A stretch of 64,000 bases of DNA, from assembly GCF_000092065.1 (NCBI RefSeq), contig NC_009372.1, forward strand, positions 1-64,000, given 5' to 3'. The position numbers and the translations under genes are program-made. The DNA comes from Ostreococcus lucimarinus CCE9901. Taxonomy: Eukaryota; Chlorophyta; Mamiellophyceae; Mamiellales; Bathycoccaceae. The notes under the pieces were generated by a model, which saw only the letters and a list, made by a program, of their open reading frames with translations, ran no database searches and was not told where the DNA came from. Shown here one piece after another: positions 19,465 through 28,827 of the stretch (positions within the stretch are counted from its first letter, which is position 1; every line of letters begins with the position of its first letter).

Positions 19465-19784
19465 CCAGATCCAAAAATAAACACAAGATAGTTTCGTCCT
19501 CGGAGCGACCTTCGGTGTAAAAGAATACAGACTGAGAGACTCACAGAACTAGCCTCTGACAGAACGTGGAGGGTAGAGGGGTCACCAGTGCTTTAACGAT
19601 CGAAAGACTTTGTCGAAGTGCCGCGTGTACATGAATTTCTGTGGTTTTATTCTCCCCGTTATCTCTGACGCGTGTCGGATCAATACCAGGTATGATATAT
19701 GGGTGAGTAATTTGTACATGAATACGGGAAGCTCGCCTAGGTTACCCCCGAAGGAGTAATCACTTTCGCGCCCCGCCGAACCGC
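19465..19784. other. Spacer before rmlB copy 1
   Basis: About 320 bp with no convincing gene. The motif gggtgagtaatttgtacatgaa near 19700 recurs near 24850, so part of the duplicated flank extends into this region. Homology to the second dehydratase copy begins near 19785. Confidence 0.4.
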
Positions 19785-19954
19785 CGTTCGTTTTCTGCGC
19801 GCCGGTGCGAGTGGCGTCAAAAGGCGCGGCGTCGCGTGGACATCGCGCGCAGCACTCGCGAACGCCCTCGAGGCGCGCGCGGTATTCGCGAGCATGTCGT
19901 CGAGATAATCTGCGAAAATCTAGACGCGCTCGACCGAGACGCCCGTCCGCCCGC

Positions 19955-21144
19955 ATGCGCATCCTTCTCACCGGTGGCGCCGGCTTCATCGGCTCGCACG
20001 TCGCCGAGCGCCTCGCGTCGAGGCATCCCGAGTACACGGTGCGCGCACGATTTCGACCCCGTGCGCGTGCGTCGAACAACGCACGGACTTTGCACCCATC
20101 TCTCGCGCGAACGACTGACCGCGAACGACTCGTCGCGCTCGACAGATTGTCATCCTGGACAAGCTCGACTATTGCTCGAGCTTGAAAAATCTCGAGCGCG
20201 CGAAAGAATGCGCGAACGTGCGGTTCGTCAAGGGCGATGTGCGTTCGTTCGATTTATTGAGTTACGTCTTGCAAAGCGAGCGCATCGACACCGTCATGCA
20301 CTTCGCCGCGCAGAGTCACGTGGACAACTCTTTCGGGAACTCGTACGAGTTCACGAAGAATAACATCGAGGGCACGCACGCGTTACTCGAGGCGTGCGTG
20401 CGAGCGCAGAAGACCGAAATTCGACGATTCCTGCACGTGTCCACGGATGAGGTATACGGGGAAAATCTCATGGATTCAAACACCGAGCACGCGTCGCTCC
20501 TGACGCCCACCAACCCGTACGCCGCGACCAAGGCGGGCGCGGAGATGCTCGTCATGGCGTATGGACGCTCGTACGGACTACCGTACATCATCACTCGCGG
20601 AAACAACGTGTATGGGCCGAATCAGTATCCAGAGAAGGCGATTCCAAAGTTTTCAATCCTCGCGAAACGCGGGGAAAAGATTTCGATACACGGCGACGGC
20701 GACGCGACGCGTTCGTACATGCACGTTGACGATGCGTCTTCGGCGTTCGATGTCATTCTCCACCGCGGGACGACGGCGCAGATTTATAACATCGGCTCGC
20801 GCGAAGAGCGGACGATCTTGTCCGTCGCTCGGGATGTCTGTAAGCTCCTCGATCGCGACCCGGAAACGACCATCGAGCACGTGAGCGATCGAGCCTTCAA
20901 CGACCGAAGATATTTCATCGATTGCTCAAAGCTTTTAGCGCTCGGATGGCGACAAGAAAAGTCCTGGGACGTCGGTCTCGCGGAAACCGTGCGTTGGTAC
21001 TCGAATAACGACTTGAGCGCCTACTGGGGCGAATTCTCACCTGCGTTGCGCCCGCACCCTTCGGCGAGCGCGGACGGTCGACGACGATCGCTCGAGTTTG
21101 ATTTCACAAACGAGCTTGATGATTGCACGACACTGGCTTTGTAA
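19955..21144 (+). CDS. RmlB-type NDP-glucose 4,6-dehydratase, copy 1 (two exons)
   Basis: Exon 1 is 19955-20038 (28 codons). A 107-bp GT-AG intron spans 20039-20145 with an actgac branch-like site. Exon 2 is 20146-21144. The product has 360 residues, the usual length for this SDR family. It shows the NAD motif TGGAGFIGSH at 6-15, HFAAQSHVDNS, the STDEVYG active-site stretch, catalytic NPYAATK, and RGNNVYGPNQYPEK, all typical of dTDP-glucose 4,6-dehydratase (RmlB) and the N-terminal half of plant UDP-rhamnose synthase. It makes the 4-keto-6-deoxy intermediate for rhamnose-type sugars in the cytosol. The intron is supported by the other copy (36260), whose intron is one base longer. Confidence 0.9.
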
Positions 21145-21700
21145 GTGTGAGTGATTGGAACTCCAGATTGTGGTTCAAATTGGTCCAATCCCGAGTCGAC
21201 GAAAGTCTTTTTCCAAGTTTTTTTCCAAGAATTATTTGCGTACATCATCAGCTTGCACTCGCCTCCCGGTTTGAGAGTCATGAAATATCCTTCACGGCGG
21301 GTTGTACATCGGCGATGTGATGCAGAACTCCGAAACTAAAAAGAGGATCAAAATGGTCGTGCATGAATTCATCGGTCTGTATATCTGCAACGCGCACCTC
21401 ACCATTGAGTTTGAACAGTTTGAGTCGCTTCTCAGCGAGTTCTACACTTCGCAAGGAAACGTCGATGCCTGTGTAAACCGCGCCAGCTTCAGTAAAACTT
21501 TGTGTCGCGGTCCCTATACCGCAACCAACCTCGAGAACAGATTGTTTTCGTACGCGTCGAGACTTGCGAATGCCAAAGTGTGGTTCTCGACGAAATATTT
21601 ACGCCGCGTCACTTCTTCAAAGTATTCCTTCGAGCCGAATGTTACAAGGGCGATCATCGTAAAACGTTTTCACGAACTCATTCGACTCGCGCATGGCGTC
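21137..21700 (-). pseudogene. Broken class I SAM methyltransferase
   Basis: The minus strand contains, in three successive frames, the parts of one methyltransferase: KEYFEEVTRRKYFVE, then SVLEVGCGIGTATQSF with YTGIDVSLRSVELAEKRL and FSFGVLHHIADVQPAV, then LKPGGECKLMMYANNSWKK. The order and motifs are those of UbiE/COQ5-like (Methyltransf_11) enzymes. Frame changes lie near the motif I region and after KDIS, where a TGA occurs. The gene is disrupted and convergent with rmlB copy 1. Confidence 0.8.
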
Positions 21701-21938
21701 GCTCACGACCGGTGTACTTAATGTTAGTGCGCGTGTCAAGAGCGTTGTTGCGGTAGTTTCGACGCAGAGGAAAGCAGTGGTGAGTCAACACCGAGGCTGT
21801 GGTCCGCGGTTGCGTTCCTACGACATATACCTAACAAAGTACCAGGGATAATAAAGTCCAGAAAGAGACATGCTTTAAGAGAGTGGAGTGATCTTGGGCC
21901 AGTCGCCGTCTCTGACGTTGCAACGTCGCAGAGCGAAG

Positions 21939-22610
21939 ATGGCTACCACTCGATCGATCTTGCAAACAACGCGCGCCAGATTCGTCGGTCTGGGCCGACT
22001 CGGACTATGTACGGCTCTCAAGTGTGAACAAGCTGATTGGGATATCGTTGGTTCGGATGTCTTTCCGGCGCACGTGGACAGCATCAACGAAATCACGCTT
22101 CGTTTGACTGAGCCAAGAGTCGAGGAAGCGCTTCGATCGAGCAAACATCTGCGCGCAACTTTAAAGCTGCGTGAAGTGATCGATCGCGTCGATATGGTCT
22201 TCATCCTCGTCGCCACGCCCACTGACTCTGGAGATCAAGCGTACGACACAAGCGCGCTCAGTCGGTTTTTTGAGTGATATTAGCGACTTGAACCCCGAGA
22301 ACAAACACTTGATGATTTGAGGCACGGTGTTACCTGGCTAGATCTCGATAGGTGTAAGGTATCCTACGTCGCATATGAATCGAATTGTCCTGTGGATATC
22401 ATCGAAGAGTCCCAGCTGCTCGAAATCGCGAAACGACTCGTGCGACGGGGGAAGAAAGTGACAGTTTTCGACCGGGTGGCGATTGTTCACTTAGTGCGAG
22501 GAACGTACGGGCAGTTGTTCGATTACGAAATATGCGATACTACGGCAGGGGGAGTAGCGCCCATCCCGAACACCACCATGGAAAACCCGCTATCGAGTTA
22601 CACTAAATGA
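21939..22610 (+). pseudogene. Broken UDP-sugar / GDP-mannose dehydrogenase
   Basis: 21939-22277 encodes the NAD-binding start of a UDPG_MGDP dehydrogenase: VGLGRLGLCTAL, then ILVATPTD. 22317-22610 encodes the C-terminal UDP-binding region: SNCPVDIIEESQLLEIAKRL, VTVFDR and GQLFDYEI. The central catalytic domain with its Cys is missing and the two parts are out of frame, so it is a deletion pseudogene. Such enzymes make UDP-glucuronate, or UDP-ManNAc-uronate as WecC does. A past WecB-WecC style partnership with the epimerase at 15523 is possible but unproven. Confidence 0.8.
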
Positions 22611-22743
22611 AAACTCAAATCTATTTTCACTTCGCGTACATACGCTAGGCGTGAGACTCTACATGGCGAGGTACGCCAAGTAAGATATTGAATACGATGT
22701 CCAAAGTATCGCCCCCACAGCTTCTTTGTATCGACCAGCATTT

Positions 22744-24297
22744 TCAATCCAGTTCAAGCGCGCTGCTTTGTTTGACATGACGAATTGCGGCTTGAACGAC
22801 ACGAGCATTCCATCGAAGGTTAGCAACGTTGTGTGACTCCATGTCCTCGATCGTTCGATCCCGTTGGTCTGGATGCTTCATCCAGTTGCTCATGAGTTCC
22901 ACAGCATGCTCGGCACTGTCGAAATACGTCACATGCGGGGTGGTGTAAAGGTCACCTAATGATACCCATTGTTTCAGCGCTTCAGGATCGCATGAATTTG
23001 GATCATGACATACCCCAGTATCGTCAAGACAGCAGAACTCCACTGCCTCAGCGTTTTCGTAAAAAGATGGTGAAGCACAAGGGACATTACCAGCTACTTT
23101 GTGAGGATAGCCACGGTTTTTTGAAAACTCATCGAGCATGAAAGTCAACGATGGCACGAAAAGGGGGACACCACTCGCGTAAAGTTCATGAAATGCGGAA
23201 CTCGGCATACTGTATGGGAAATATACTACGGCTTGCTCTGTTGCAAATTCCGAAGCGTGAGCAAAACTCGTTGGGCGACTTTTCATGGGAACTTGTGACT
23301 CCATAGTGCGCCCGAGGACTCGTATTCTATCAAATGTAATCGATATGCTTGAACTACCTTCGTTGTTCGACCCCCCCCACAAGATGAAGCATGACTCGTT
23401 CGTAAGTGTACGCGATGCGCCCAAACTCTCCAAATACTGTGTTGGCCATGTTATGAATAGACGTTCAGGTTCACGACATGTGTAGAACTTCATGTATGCC
23501 CGATCGTACTCGCTCCCAGCAAGAAGTATTGGCGCCTCGCGTAGAACGCGCATGAGGCTTTTACGTACAAATGACGTGTGATTTATCTTCGAATGAGCCA
23601 CCTGGTGATCAAAACGATGCGTTGTGCGTACTATCAATTTATGTGGGGCAATCTTGTTTAATAGAAGACAAAGGGCGGTAGGAAAGTCCGCCCAGAGCAC
23701 ATGGAACGTAGATAGCATCTCGCTAGCCTCAGCTGCGAAATCATCCAACCATTTCTCGTCTGCTGGATCGATAGCCATGGGAAAACCTCTTACACGCTGT
23801 GTCAATCGATTCAAAGCCTCAGATAATGCATGATCTCTTACGCAAGGAGCAGAATCGAGGACTTTCTCGTACCAAATAATGCCTCCACACACGATATTTT
23901 CGCGACGAACTCCAGCGTTATGAAGTTGCATCGCTGTGTCTTTCGCGGTACCACCATGCCAACTTAAAACCAAGACGCGGGTGCTCTGTGTATCCAAATT
24001 AGCTGACGCTTGTAATCTTGCAGGTGATTCTTCATATCGTTCCATCTTGAAATGTTCATCGTTCCTCTCTTCGACATTTGCGGTTTTGTAGGTTTCGTTA
24101 TGTGTGAGCTCTAAAAATCTTGCTCGGTGATTTTGTTGTCGTCTTTGCTCCGGTGATGGATGTGGTGTGATACTTTTAAATCTGCTGTCACCAATATCGA
24201 ACAAGAACAGTCTCCAAAGCAACACGGCCACAACCGCAAACAGAATGACCGTTCGGCGAGCCATAGTACCGGAATCGCAAGCTACTTTCAGTAGCAT
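22744..24297 (-). CDS. Putative Golgi glycosyltransferase of an algal family (GT-B-like)
   Basis: 517 residues from the ATG at 24297; a second ATG at 24264 gives 506 and places the anchor RTVILFAVVAVLLWRLFLF right at the N-terminus. The rest is soluble. The C-terminal third has VVYFPYSMPSSAFHELYASG and GVPLFVPS, then YFDSAEHAVELM and HNVANLRWN. The same arrangement is found in the protein encoded at 28828-30459 (VVLIPYVPSTMFFFQLYRAC, LYFDNWERAAQIV, HNVNEFHRIRN). The pattern resembles the donor-binding half of GT-B enzymes, but no CAZy family is assigned. A deleted copy of its 3' end lies at 19106-19246. Confidence 0.6.
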   Translation of the reverse strand: MLLKVACDSGTMARRTVILFAVVAVLLWRLFLFDIGDSRFKSITPHPSPEQRRQQNHRARFLELTHNETYKTANVEERNDEHFKMERYEESPARLQASANLDTQSTRVLVLSWHGGTAKDTAMQLHNAGVRRENIVCGGIIWYEKVLDSAPCVRDHALSEALNRLTQRVRGFPMAIDPADEKWLDDFAAEASEMLSTFHVLWADFPTALCLLLNKIAPHKLIVRTTHRFDHQVAHSKINHTSFVRKSLMRVLREAPILLAGSEYDRAYMKFYTCREPERLFITWPTQYLESLGASRTLTNESCFILWGGSNNEGSSSISITFDRIRVLGRTMESQVPMKSRPTSFAHASEFATEQAVVYFPYSMPSSAFHELYASGVPLFVPSLTFMLDEFSKNRGYPHKVAGNVPCASPSFYENAEAVEFCCLDDTGVCHDPNSCDPEALKQWVSLGDLYTTPHVTYFDSAEHAVELMSNWMKHPDQRDRTIEDMESHNVANLRWNARVVQAAIRHVKQSSALELD

Positions 24298-25157
24298 GTC
24301 GAAGCGCAACTCCAAGAGCGTTCGAACGTGAATCGTATTCACATATATTCGTGTTCAAGACTACGTACGTGCCGTACCGCGAGTCGCTTCAACGCGTGCC
24401 ACAATCGCAAGCGCCACACACTCGAGACAATTCCCGCACATTTTTTGAGGAGCTTTTTAATCGAGTTTGGTGTTGTGTCTATACATGGACAGTCACACTT
24501 TTCCCAAAATTAGCCCTAAAATGTGGAGAGCTCGAATTAAACGTTCCGTTTCGATGATGATGACAAAATTAGTCGAAGGAAAAAACGCCCGAACAAATCA
24601 TACACATACAAATCATATACATCGTACACATACAAAAAAGAGCCGTGGTTCGCGGCTATGCCGGATGCTCTCGTGCGCACCATAGAACGCAGGTTTGGGT
24701 GGCACTTGCTACTTGCTCATCACGCGCCACAAACCGCAGGGTTCAAAGCATGGTGGACTTTGATGCGTGAAACAGGTTCGTAGATTCCAGCCGTTGTCAC
24801 GACCTCAAAGCTCTTTATCGACGCACTTAAAGTGTATGCAGTATGATATTAGGGTGAGTAATTTATACATGAAATTTATCTCAACTTCGTGCGAGATCCG
24901 AGGAAACGACGAGCACGGTGGCTAAGATGTGAAAGATCTGTGATTATATCATGGATAGATATTAAATCAAAAGATCTGGCCACCAGCGCATCAGACACGC
25001 GGTGAGTTGGTGACAGCGTTGAAACGTGAACATGGTTGAGCTTACCTCGCGTAGCTTGATAACGGGTTGCCAGCAGAAGTATTTGGTTCTTCGTTAGGTA
25101 CTTTGTATGCTCCGTAGGTAAACATACGCCCGTAAGCGCGGCGTACGAGCTCGATGA
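24298..25157. other. Rearranged non-coding region
   Basis: About 860 bp. 24590-24640 is a short imperfect repeat of catacacatacaaatcatatac. 24643-24842 duplicates 19247-19464. The remaining sequence is AT-richer and lacks convincing genes. 25040-25157 looks like decayed coding flank of the following glycosyltransferase fragment. Confidence 0.45.
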
Positions 25158-25985
25158 TGGCGGGTCGATCGTGATGTTCCGGACGTCGTACCTCTCGAAA
25201 CGACGATGGGCACGAGAACGGACATCGTTTCGAGAGTGTGCGATGCGACGTCGTTACCGAAAAATGTTTACACGAGAAACGGCGGAAAAGCGACGAAAAA
25301 TAGTAAGTGGGCGTCGCTTTCGCGAGCTAAACTCGATGTGGTGGAGGACTTGATGCTTCACGGAGTCGGACCCGTGGTCTGGATCGACCTCGACACGCTC
25401 GTTTTCGTGGACTTGGCGCGCGCGTTTCAGCGCGGCGCGTCGACGTGGTTAGTAGGTTATCAGAGAGGAATGCAGTGTACCGGCTTGAAGAGTTGCGTTG
25501 GGTCACACTTTCGTTCCGTGCGTCCGGAGTTTGACGTGCTCGGCGACTTGTGGTCGCTCGATTTAGCCGCAATAGAGAAAGTGAGAGATTACGAACGCCG
25601 ATGGGTGTCGTCGCGATGGGTAAGAAAGCCGCCAAAGTACGATCTCCAGGCGTATTTCAGTCTCATGCTCGAAAATGGTGTACTGGCCGAGAACGTTTTG
25701 CTTCACAACATTCTACCGGACCTCAATTTTGGTTTCACGTGCTCAAACTTTGAGCACCCAACGTCGACTAATATGGAAATTTCTGTCGATAGCGACGACG
25801 CACAGCGTCTGAGGTGCCCTATTCCAAAAGGCGTGAAAATGTCACCGCGAGTAGGAACTCTTTCGTTCACCGCGTGGTCGTTTCAAAAGATGTTTTTGGA
25901 TGAAGAAAAGCCGACGTTTGATTCGCTTTCTGACGATCAAGATGTTCGCGCTTGGTTCGCGCGATGGTTTTACTCGCCGCTCTGA
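25158..25985 (+). pseudogene. 5'-truncated GT-A glycosyltransferase domain
   Basis: From just after an in-frame TGA (25155-25157) the frame matches residues about 125-400 of the N-terminal domain of the fused enzyme at 6042-8315: DVPDVVPLETTMGTRT, SLSRAKLDVVEDLM, VVWIDLDTLVFVDLA with the DXD, and CSNFEHPT. The membrane anchor and first strands are missing. The frame ends in a stop where the fused enzyme continues into its second domain. An ATG at 25206 would give a soluble 259-residue protein, so residual expression cannot be excluded. It forms a tail-to-tail cassette with GT90 copy 2, duplicated at 9229-10550. Confidence 0.7.
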
Positions 25986-26027
25986 AAGAATTCGGCAGTA
26001 GTTGTCGCTAGATCGTAATATTTAATA

Positions 26028-27212
26028 CTATACCATACCTAAGGCGAGCTCATTCAGACGATGGGAAACGCCCTTGACGACGCGCTCGTACGTAAATTCT
26101 TGCATCAACGCGCGAGCATTTGCTGTGATATCACGCAACTTCGTTAGCGATTCGCCATCGGTGTTCGTGATAATCTTCGTTTTTTCCACTAAATCGTGCA
26201 AATCTCCAGATATTCCGATGTAATGTATCCCATCTACCAGCTTGTCGCTGTAATAGTGCTTGAAGTTTGACTTGACGAGGAACAGGACGCTCCCGCTTTC
26301 CATGCGCCAACGGTTTCCCCACGCGTCGACGTTTCCGTCGATTTCGAGGATACCTTTGTGCGTGATCCAATGCTGTTCCGATACGCGCGGGCTAATACGT
26401 ACATTCTTTTGTCCTCTACACGATTGTACCCTTCGCGTGATCTCGAGGTCGAGCCAAGGAACATTTATGGATGATTGCACCGCTCGCACGCGCGGAAGTT
26501 TAACGCACGCGGTAACCCTTTCGTTCCCGTCGACGCGAGTGGACTCTTCTACTTCGCATTTTGTTGACATACCGGACGTCGAGCCTCTCCAGAACACGTC
26601 GGATTTGCGTTCATCGAACGGAATCTCGCGTTCACGCAGGTTCCGAAGGAACAGTTTGAACCCGTCGCGCTTGATGAAGTGGAAGTTTGGCGCGAGCACG
26701 ACTGATTCGTCGGTGAAACAATTCGCATTGATAGAGTGCGCCAGGATGAAAACATTCAAGGATTTCAGCTCCCGTTGCAGCTTCCTCGGTAGAGACGCGT
26801 CGTCGTCAATCACCCATAGGAGTCGTATAGCTACGCCGCTTCGTTCTCCGCGATTCTTCCGCTGTTCCGAGGCGACGTCTCGGAGAAACCGCAGGGCACT
26901 TTTAAAGTAGCTACGATTCAGCGGTTGACGCCTACGTGCGACGAAGGTGTACGAAGACGGGGAAGATGCTTCCGGATGAAAGGTGAAACACGCGACGTCT
27001 TTGCCCAAGCCACGTAAACTGGATTTCAGCATTCGTTCCCTCACGTCGCCGCAGCAGTTCCGACAGTGCGTCCAAGCGTCTTCTCGTATCCAAAGTGCAC
27101 TGAAACTACCCAGCAAGTCCGCGATCGTGCGCGTGACGATCATGTATGATGACGAGAAACAAAAGCAGAGCAATAGAAGCAAACCAACTCGTCGCGCTCG
27201 TGTCTTCGCCAT
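26028..27212 (-). CDS. GT90 (CAP10-domain) glycosyltransferase, copy 2
   Basis: 394 residues from the ATG at 27212. The anchor is at about 9-27 (VGLLLLLCFCFSSSYMIVT). From REDAWTHCRNCCGD on, the lumenal domain is about 90 percent identical to the copy at 9491, including DVFWRGSTSG and the WGNRWRMESGS region. The N-terminal ~50 residues and the DNA encoding them are unrelated to copy 1. Cytosolic tail and anchor often set Golgi sub-localisation, so the two copies may work in different cisternae (inference). It is divergent from the GT2-like gene, 197 bp apart. Confidence 0.85.
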   Translation of the reverse strand: MAKTRARRVGLLLLLCFCFSSSYMIVTRTIADLLGSFSALWIREDAWTHCRNCCGDVRERMLKSSLRGLGKDVACFTFHPEASSPSSYTFVARRRQPLNRSYFKSALRFLRDVASEQRKNRGERSGVAIRLLWVIDDDASLPRKLQRELKSLNVFILAHSINANCFTDESVVLAPNFHFIKRDGFKLFLRNLREREIPFDERKSDVFWRGSTSGMSTKCEVEESTRVDGNERVTACVKLPRVRAVQSSINVPWLDLEITRRVQSCRGQKNVRISPRVSEQHWITHKGILEIDGNVDAWGNRWRMESGSVLFLVKSNFKHYYSDKLVDGIHYIGISGDLHDLVEKTKIITNTDGESLTKLRDITANARALMQEFTYERVVKGVSHRLNELALGMV

Positions 27213-27409
27213 CGGCCCGCGTGTACGAAAGGAACAAACGTCCAAGTGTGAGCAGTACGTTTTTATCTCCTCAATTCAGAAGATTTACTGCGGTGCATGA
27301 AGCCTCGATAGCCTCTTCATGGCGACGCACTCTGCCGGGAACGACGCACGAGCATAATCCGCCACTCGAAGCCTCAGACGCTCCACGATTGGCTTCGGGC
27401 GAAGCACTG

Positions 27410-28339
27410 ATGCAGGCCTGCGAACGACTTGCACGTGTGTTGCGTTCGCATCGCGGCCTTGTAGTGGCACTCGCCGCGCCGTTCGCGCTCGTGCTGTACT
27501 TTAGCCATAGCTCTTTGGCTTTCAACAGTCGCAGCTCGAGTGACTCTGTGCCCTTGGCGGTGGTGAAGCTCAGCGGACGACCTCACGCAAAGCTCGCTCG
27601 CGCAGCGATAAACCCTGGCGAGTTTTCGATAGGAGTCGTTTTATGCAGCACGACGCGAGGCGTCGAAAACGTAGAGTGGGATCACCTGGCGCTCACTTCC
27701 ATAATGTTGCCCTCGCTGAAGAGCACCATGGAAGACGAATACACATACTTTTTGTACATCGGCGTGGACACGGATGATGAAGTTTACTCAACGCGAGAAG
27801 CGAAGAGTACGCTTTCTCGTCTCGCGGGTGACAACGTATCCGTCATCATAGACGCGTTCCCAAGAGTTGGCCAGCGCATCCCTATGAACCAAATATTGCG
27901 CCGCGCGTACGAGGACGGGATGGATTACATCGTCCGCGTCAACGACGATACTGAATTCGCCAGTATGATGTGGACTACGCTTTCAATTTCAGAGCTCATG
28001 CGAGGAACGCCTGCAAACATCGGTGTCGTAGGCCCCATCGTCAGCGGACCTCCGAATGTCAACGGGAATATTCTGACACACGACATGGTTCATCGAACAC
28101 ACATGGACATCTTCAACGGCGAGTACTACCCAGAGTGTTTTGAGAATGCATGGATAGATGATTGGATCACGCTTGTGTACGGACACAGATCGCGAGCTAT
28201 ATGGGAATGGCGAGTCCATCACCACACCGATCACCACGGCACTCGATATCGTACGCAGAAGCGGCAGAAACGATGGCTCGTCGGAAAAGTCAAGGATGGT
28301 CGACGTACTATAGACCTCTGGATACAAGCGCGGAACTAG
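27410..28339 (+). CDS. GT2-like membrane-anchored glycosyltransferase
   Basis: 309 residues from the ATG at 27410; the open frame extends further upstream without protein-like sequence and into the promoter of the divergent GT90 gene. The anchor is at about 17-33 (LVVALAAPFALVLYFSH). The GT-A domain has GVVLCSTTRG, a long helix-strand region, and YIVRVNDDTEFA with Asp179-Asp180 as the metal-binding pair. GVVGPIVSG and ENAWIDDWITLVYG follow, the last resembling the ED acceptor-side motif. The donor is unknown. Confidence 0.7.
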   Translation: MQACERLARVLRSHRGLVVALAAPFALVLYFSHSSLAFNSRSSSDSVPLAVVKLSGRPHAKLARAAINPGEFSIGVVLCSTTRGVENVEWDHLALTSIMLPSLKSTMEDEYTYFLYIGVDTDDEVYSTREAKSTLSRLAGDNVSVIIDAFPRVGQRIPMNQILRRAYEDGMDYIVRVNDDTEFASMMWTTLSISELMRGTPANIGVVGPIVSGPPNVNGNILTHDMVHRTHMDIFNGEYYPECFENAWIDDWITLVYGHRSRAIWEWRVHHHTDHHGTRYRTQKRQKRWLVGKVKDGRRTIDLWIQARN

Positions 28340-28827
28340 CTAGATTAGTGGATTGTTTCACGAGCCTAACTCGTTGCATGTTTCGATGTTCGCTCGCGCC
28401 ACGCGCTCCTTTAAGCGTGTTCATGACTCACGCGCGCGTCTACACCGTGCACACGTGAATGCTCGCCGCGAGTCGGCGTGTGACGCGCGCCACGACGTCA
28501 CAGGCCGGCGCGAGAAAGTGCGAGGTTTGAAACCAATAACTATCGAGGGAGTGGATGCCACTGTCGAAACTCAGGCGGCGCGCGTTCGTCAGCTCGTGTA
28601 GCCGTTCTCGTCGCCGACTTTGTAAAGCGAAGTGCCGTCGTGAGTCGGTCAAAAGGCGACGGCGCGAGTCGCTGTGACGTCGAACGTCGCGTGAATCCGG
28701 TCCATCGTCGCAAACGATCGCGCGTCCATCTCTCCAGACTGATTTGGTCTGCGACGTCGAACAGTAAACGTTCGACGAGCGCGTGCGAAGCGAAGTGTCG
28801 GCGCGTGGTGGGCGAAAACAACGAAGG
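28340..28827. other. Spacer, promoter of the 28828 gene
   Basis: About 490 bp without a recognised gene. Open frames on both strands are Arg-rich and lack motifs. Confidence 0.35.

Noticed and set aside
24590-24640. Possible CRISPR-like array of short repeats (catacacatacaaatcatatac)
   Set aside because: Only a few irregular AT-rich units with no unique spacers, and no cas genes in a eukaryotic nuclear chromosome.
27146-27409. N-terminal extension of the GT2-like gene
   Set aside because: It has no protein-like features, overlaps the 5' end of the divergent GT90 gene and would bury the membrane anchor 100 residues in.
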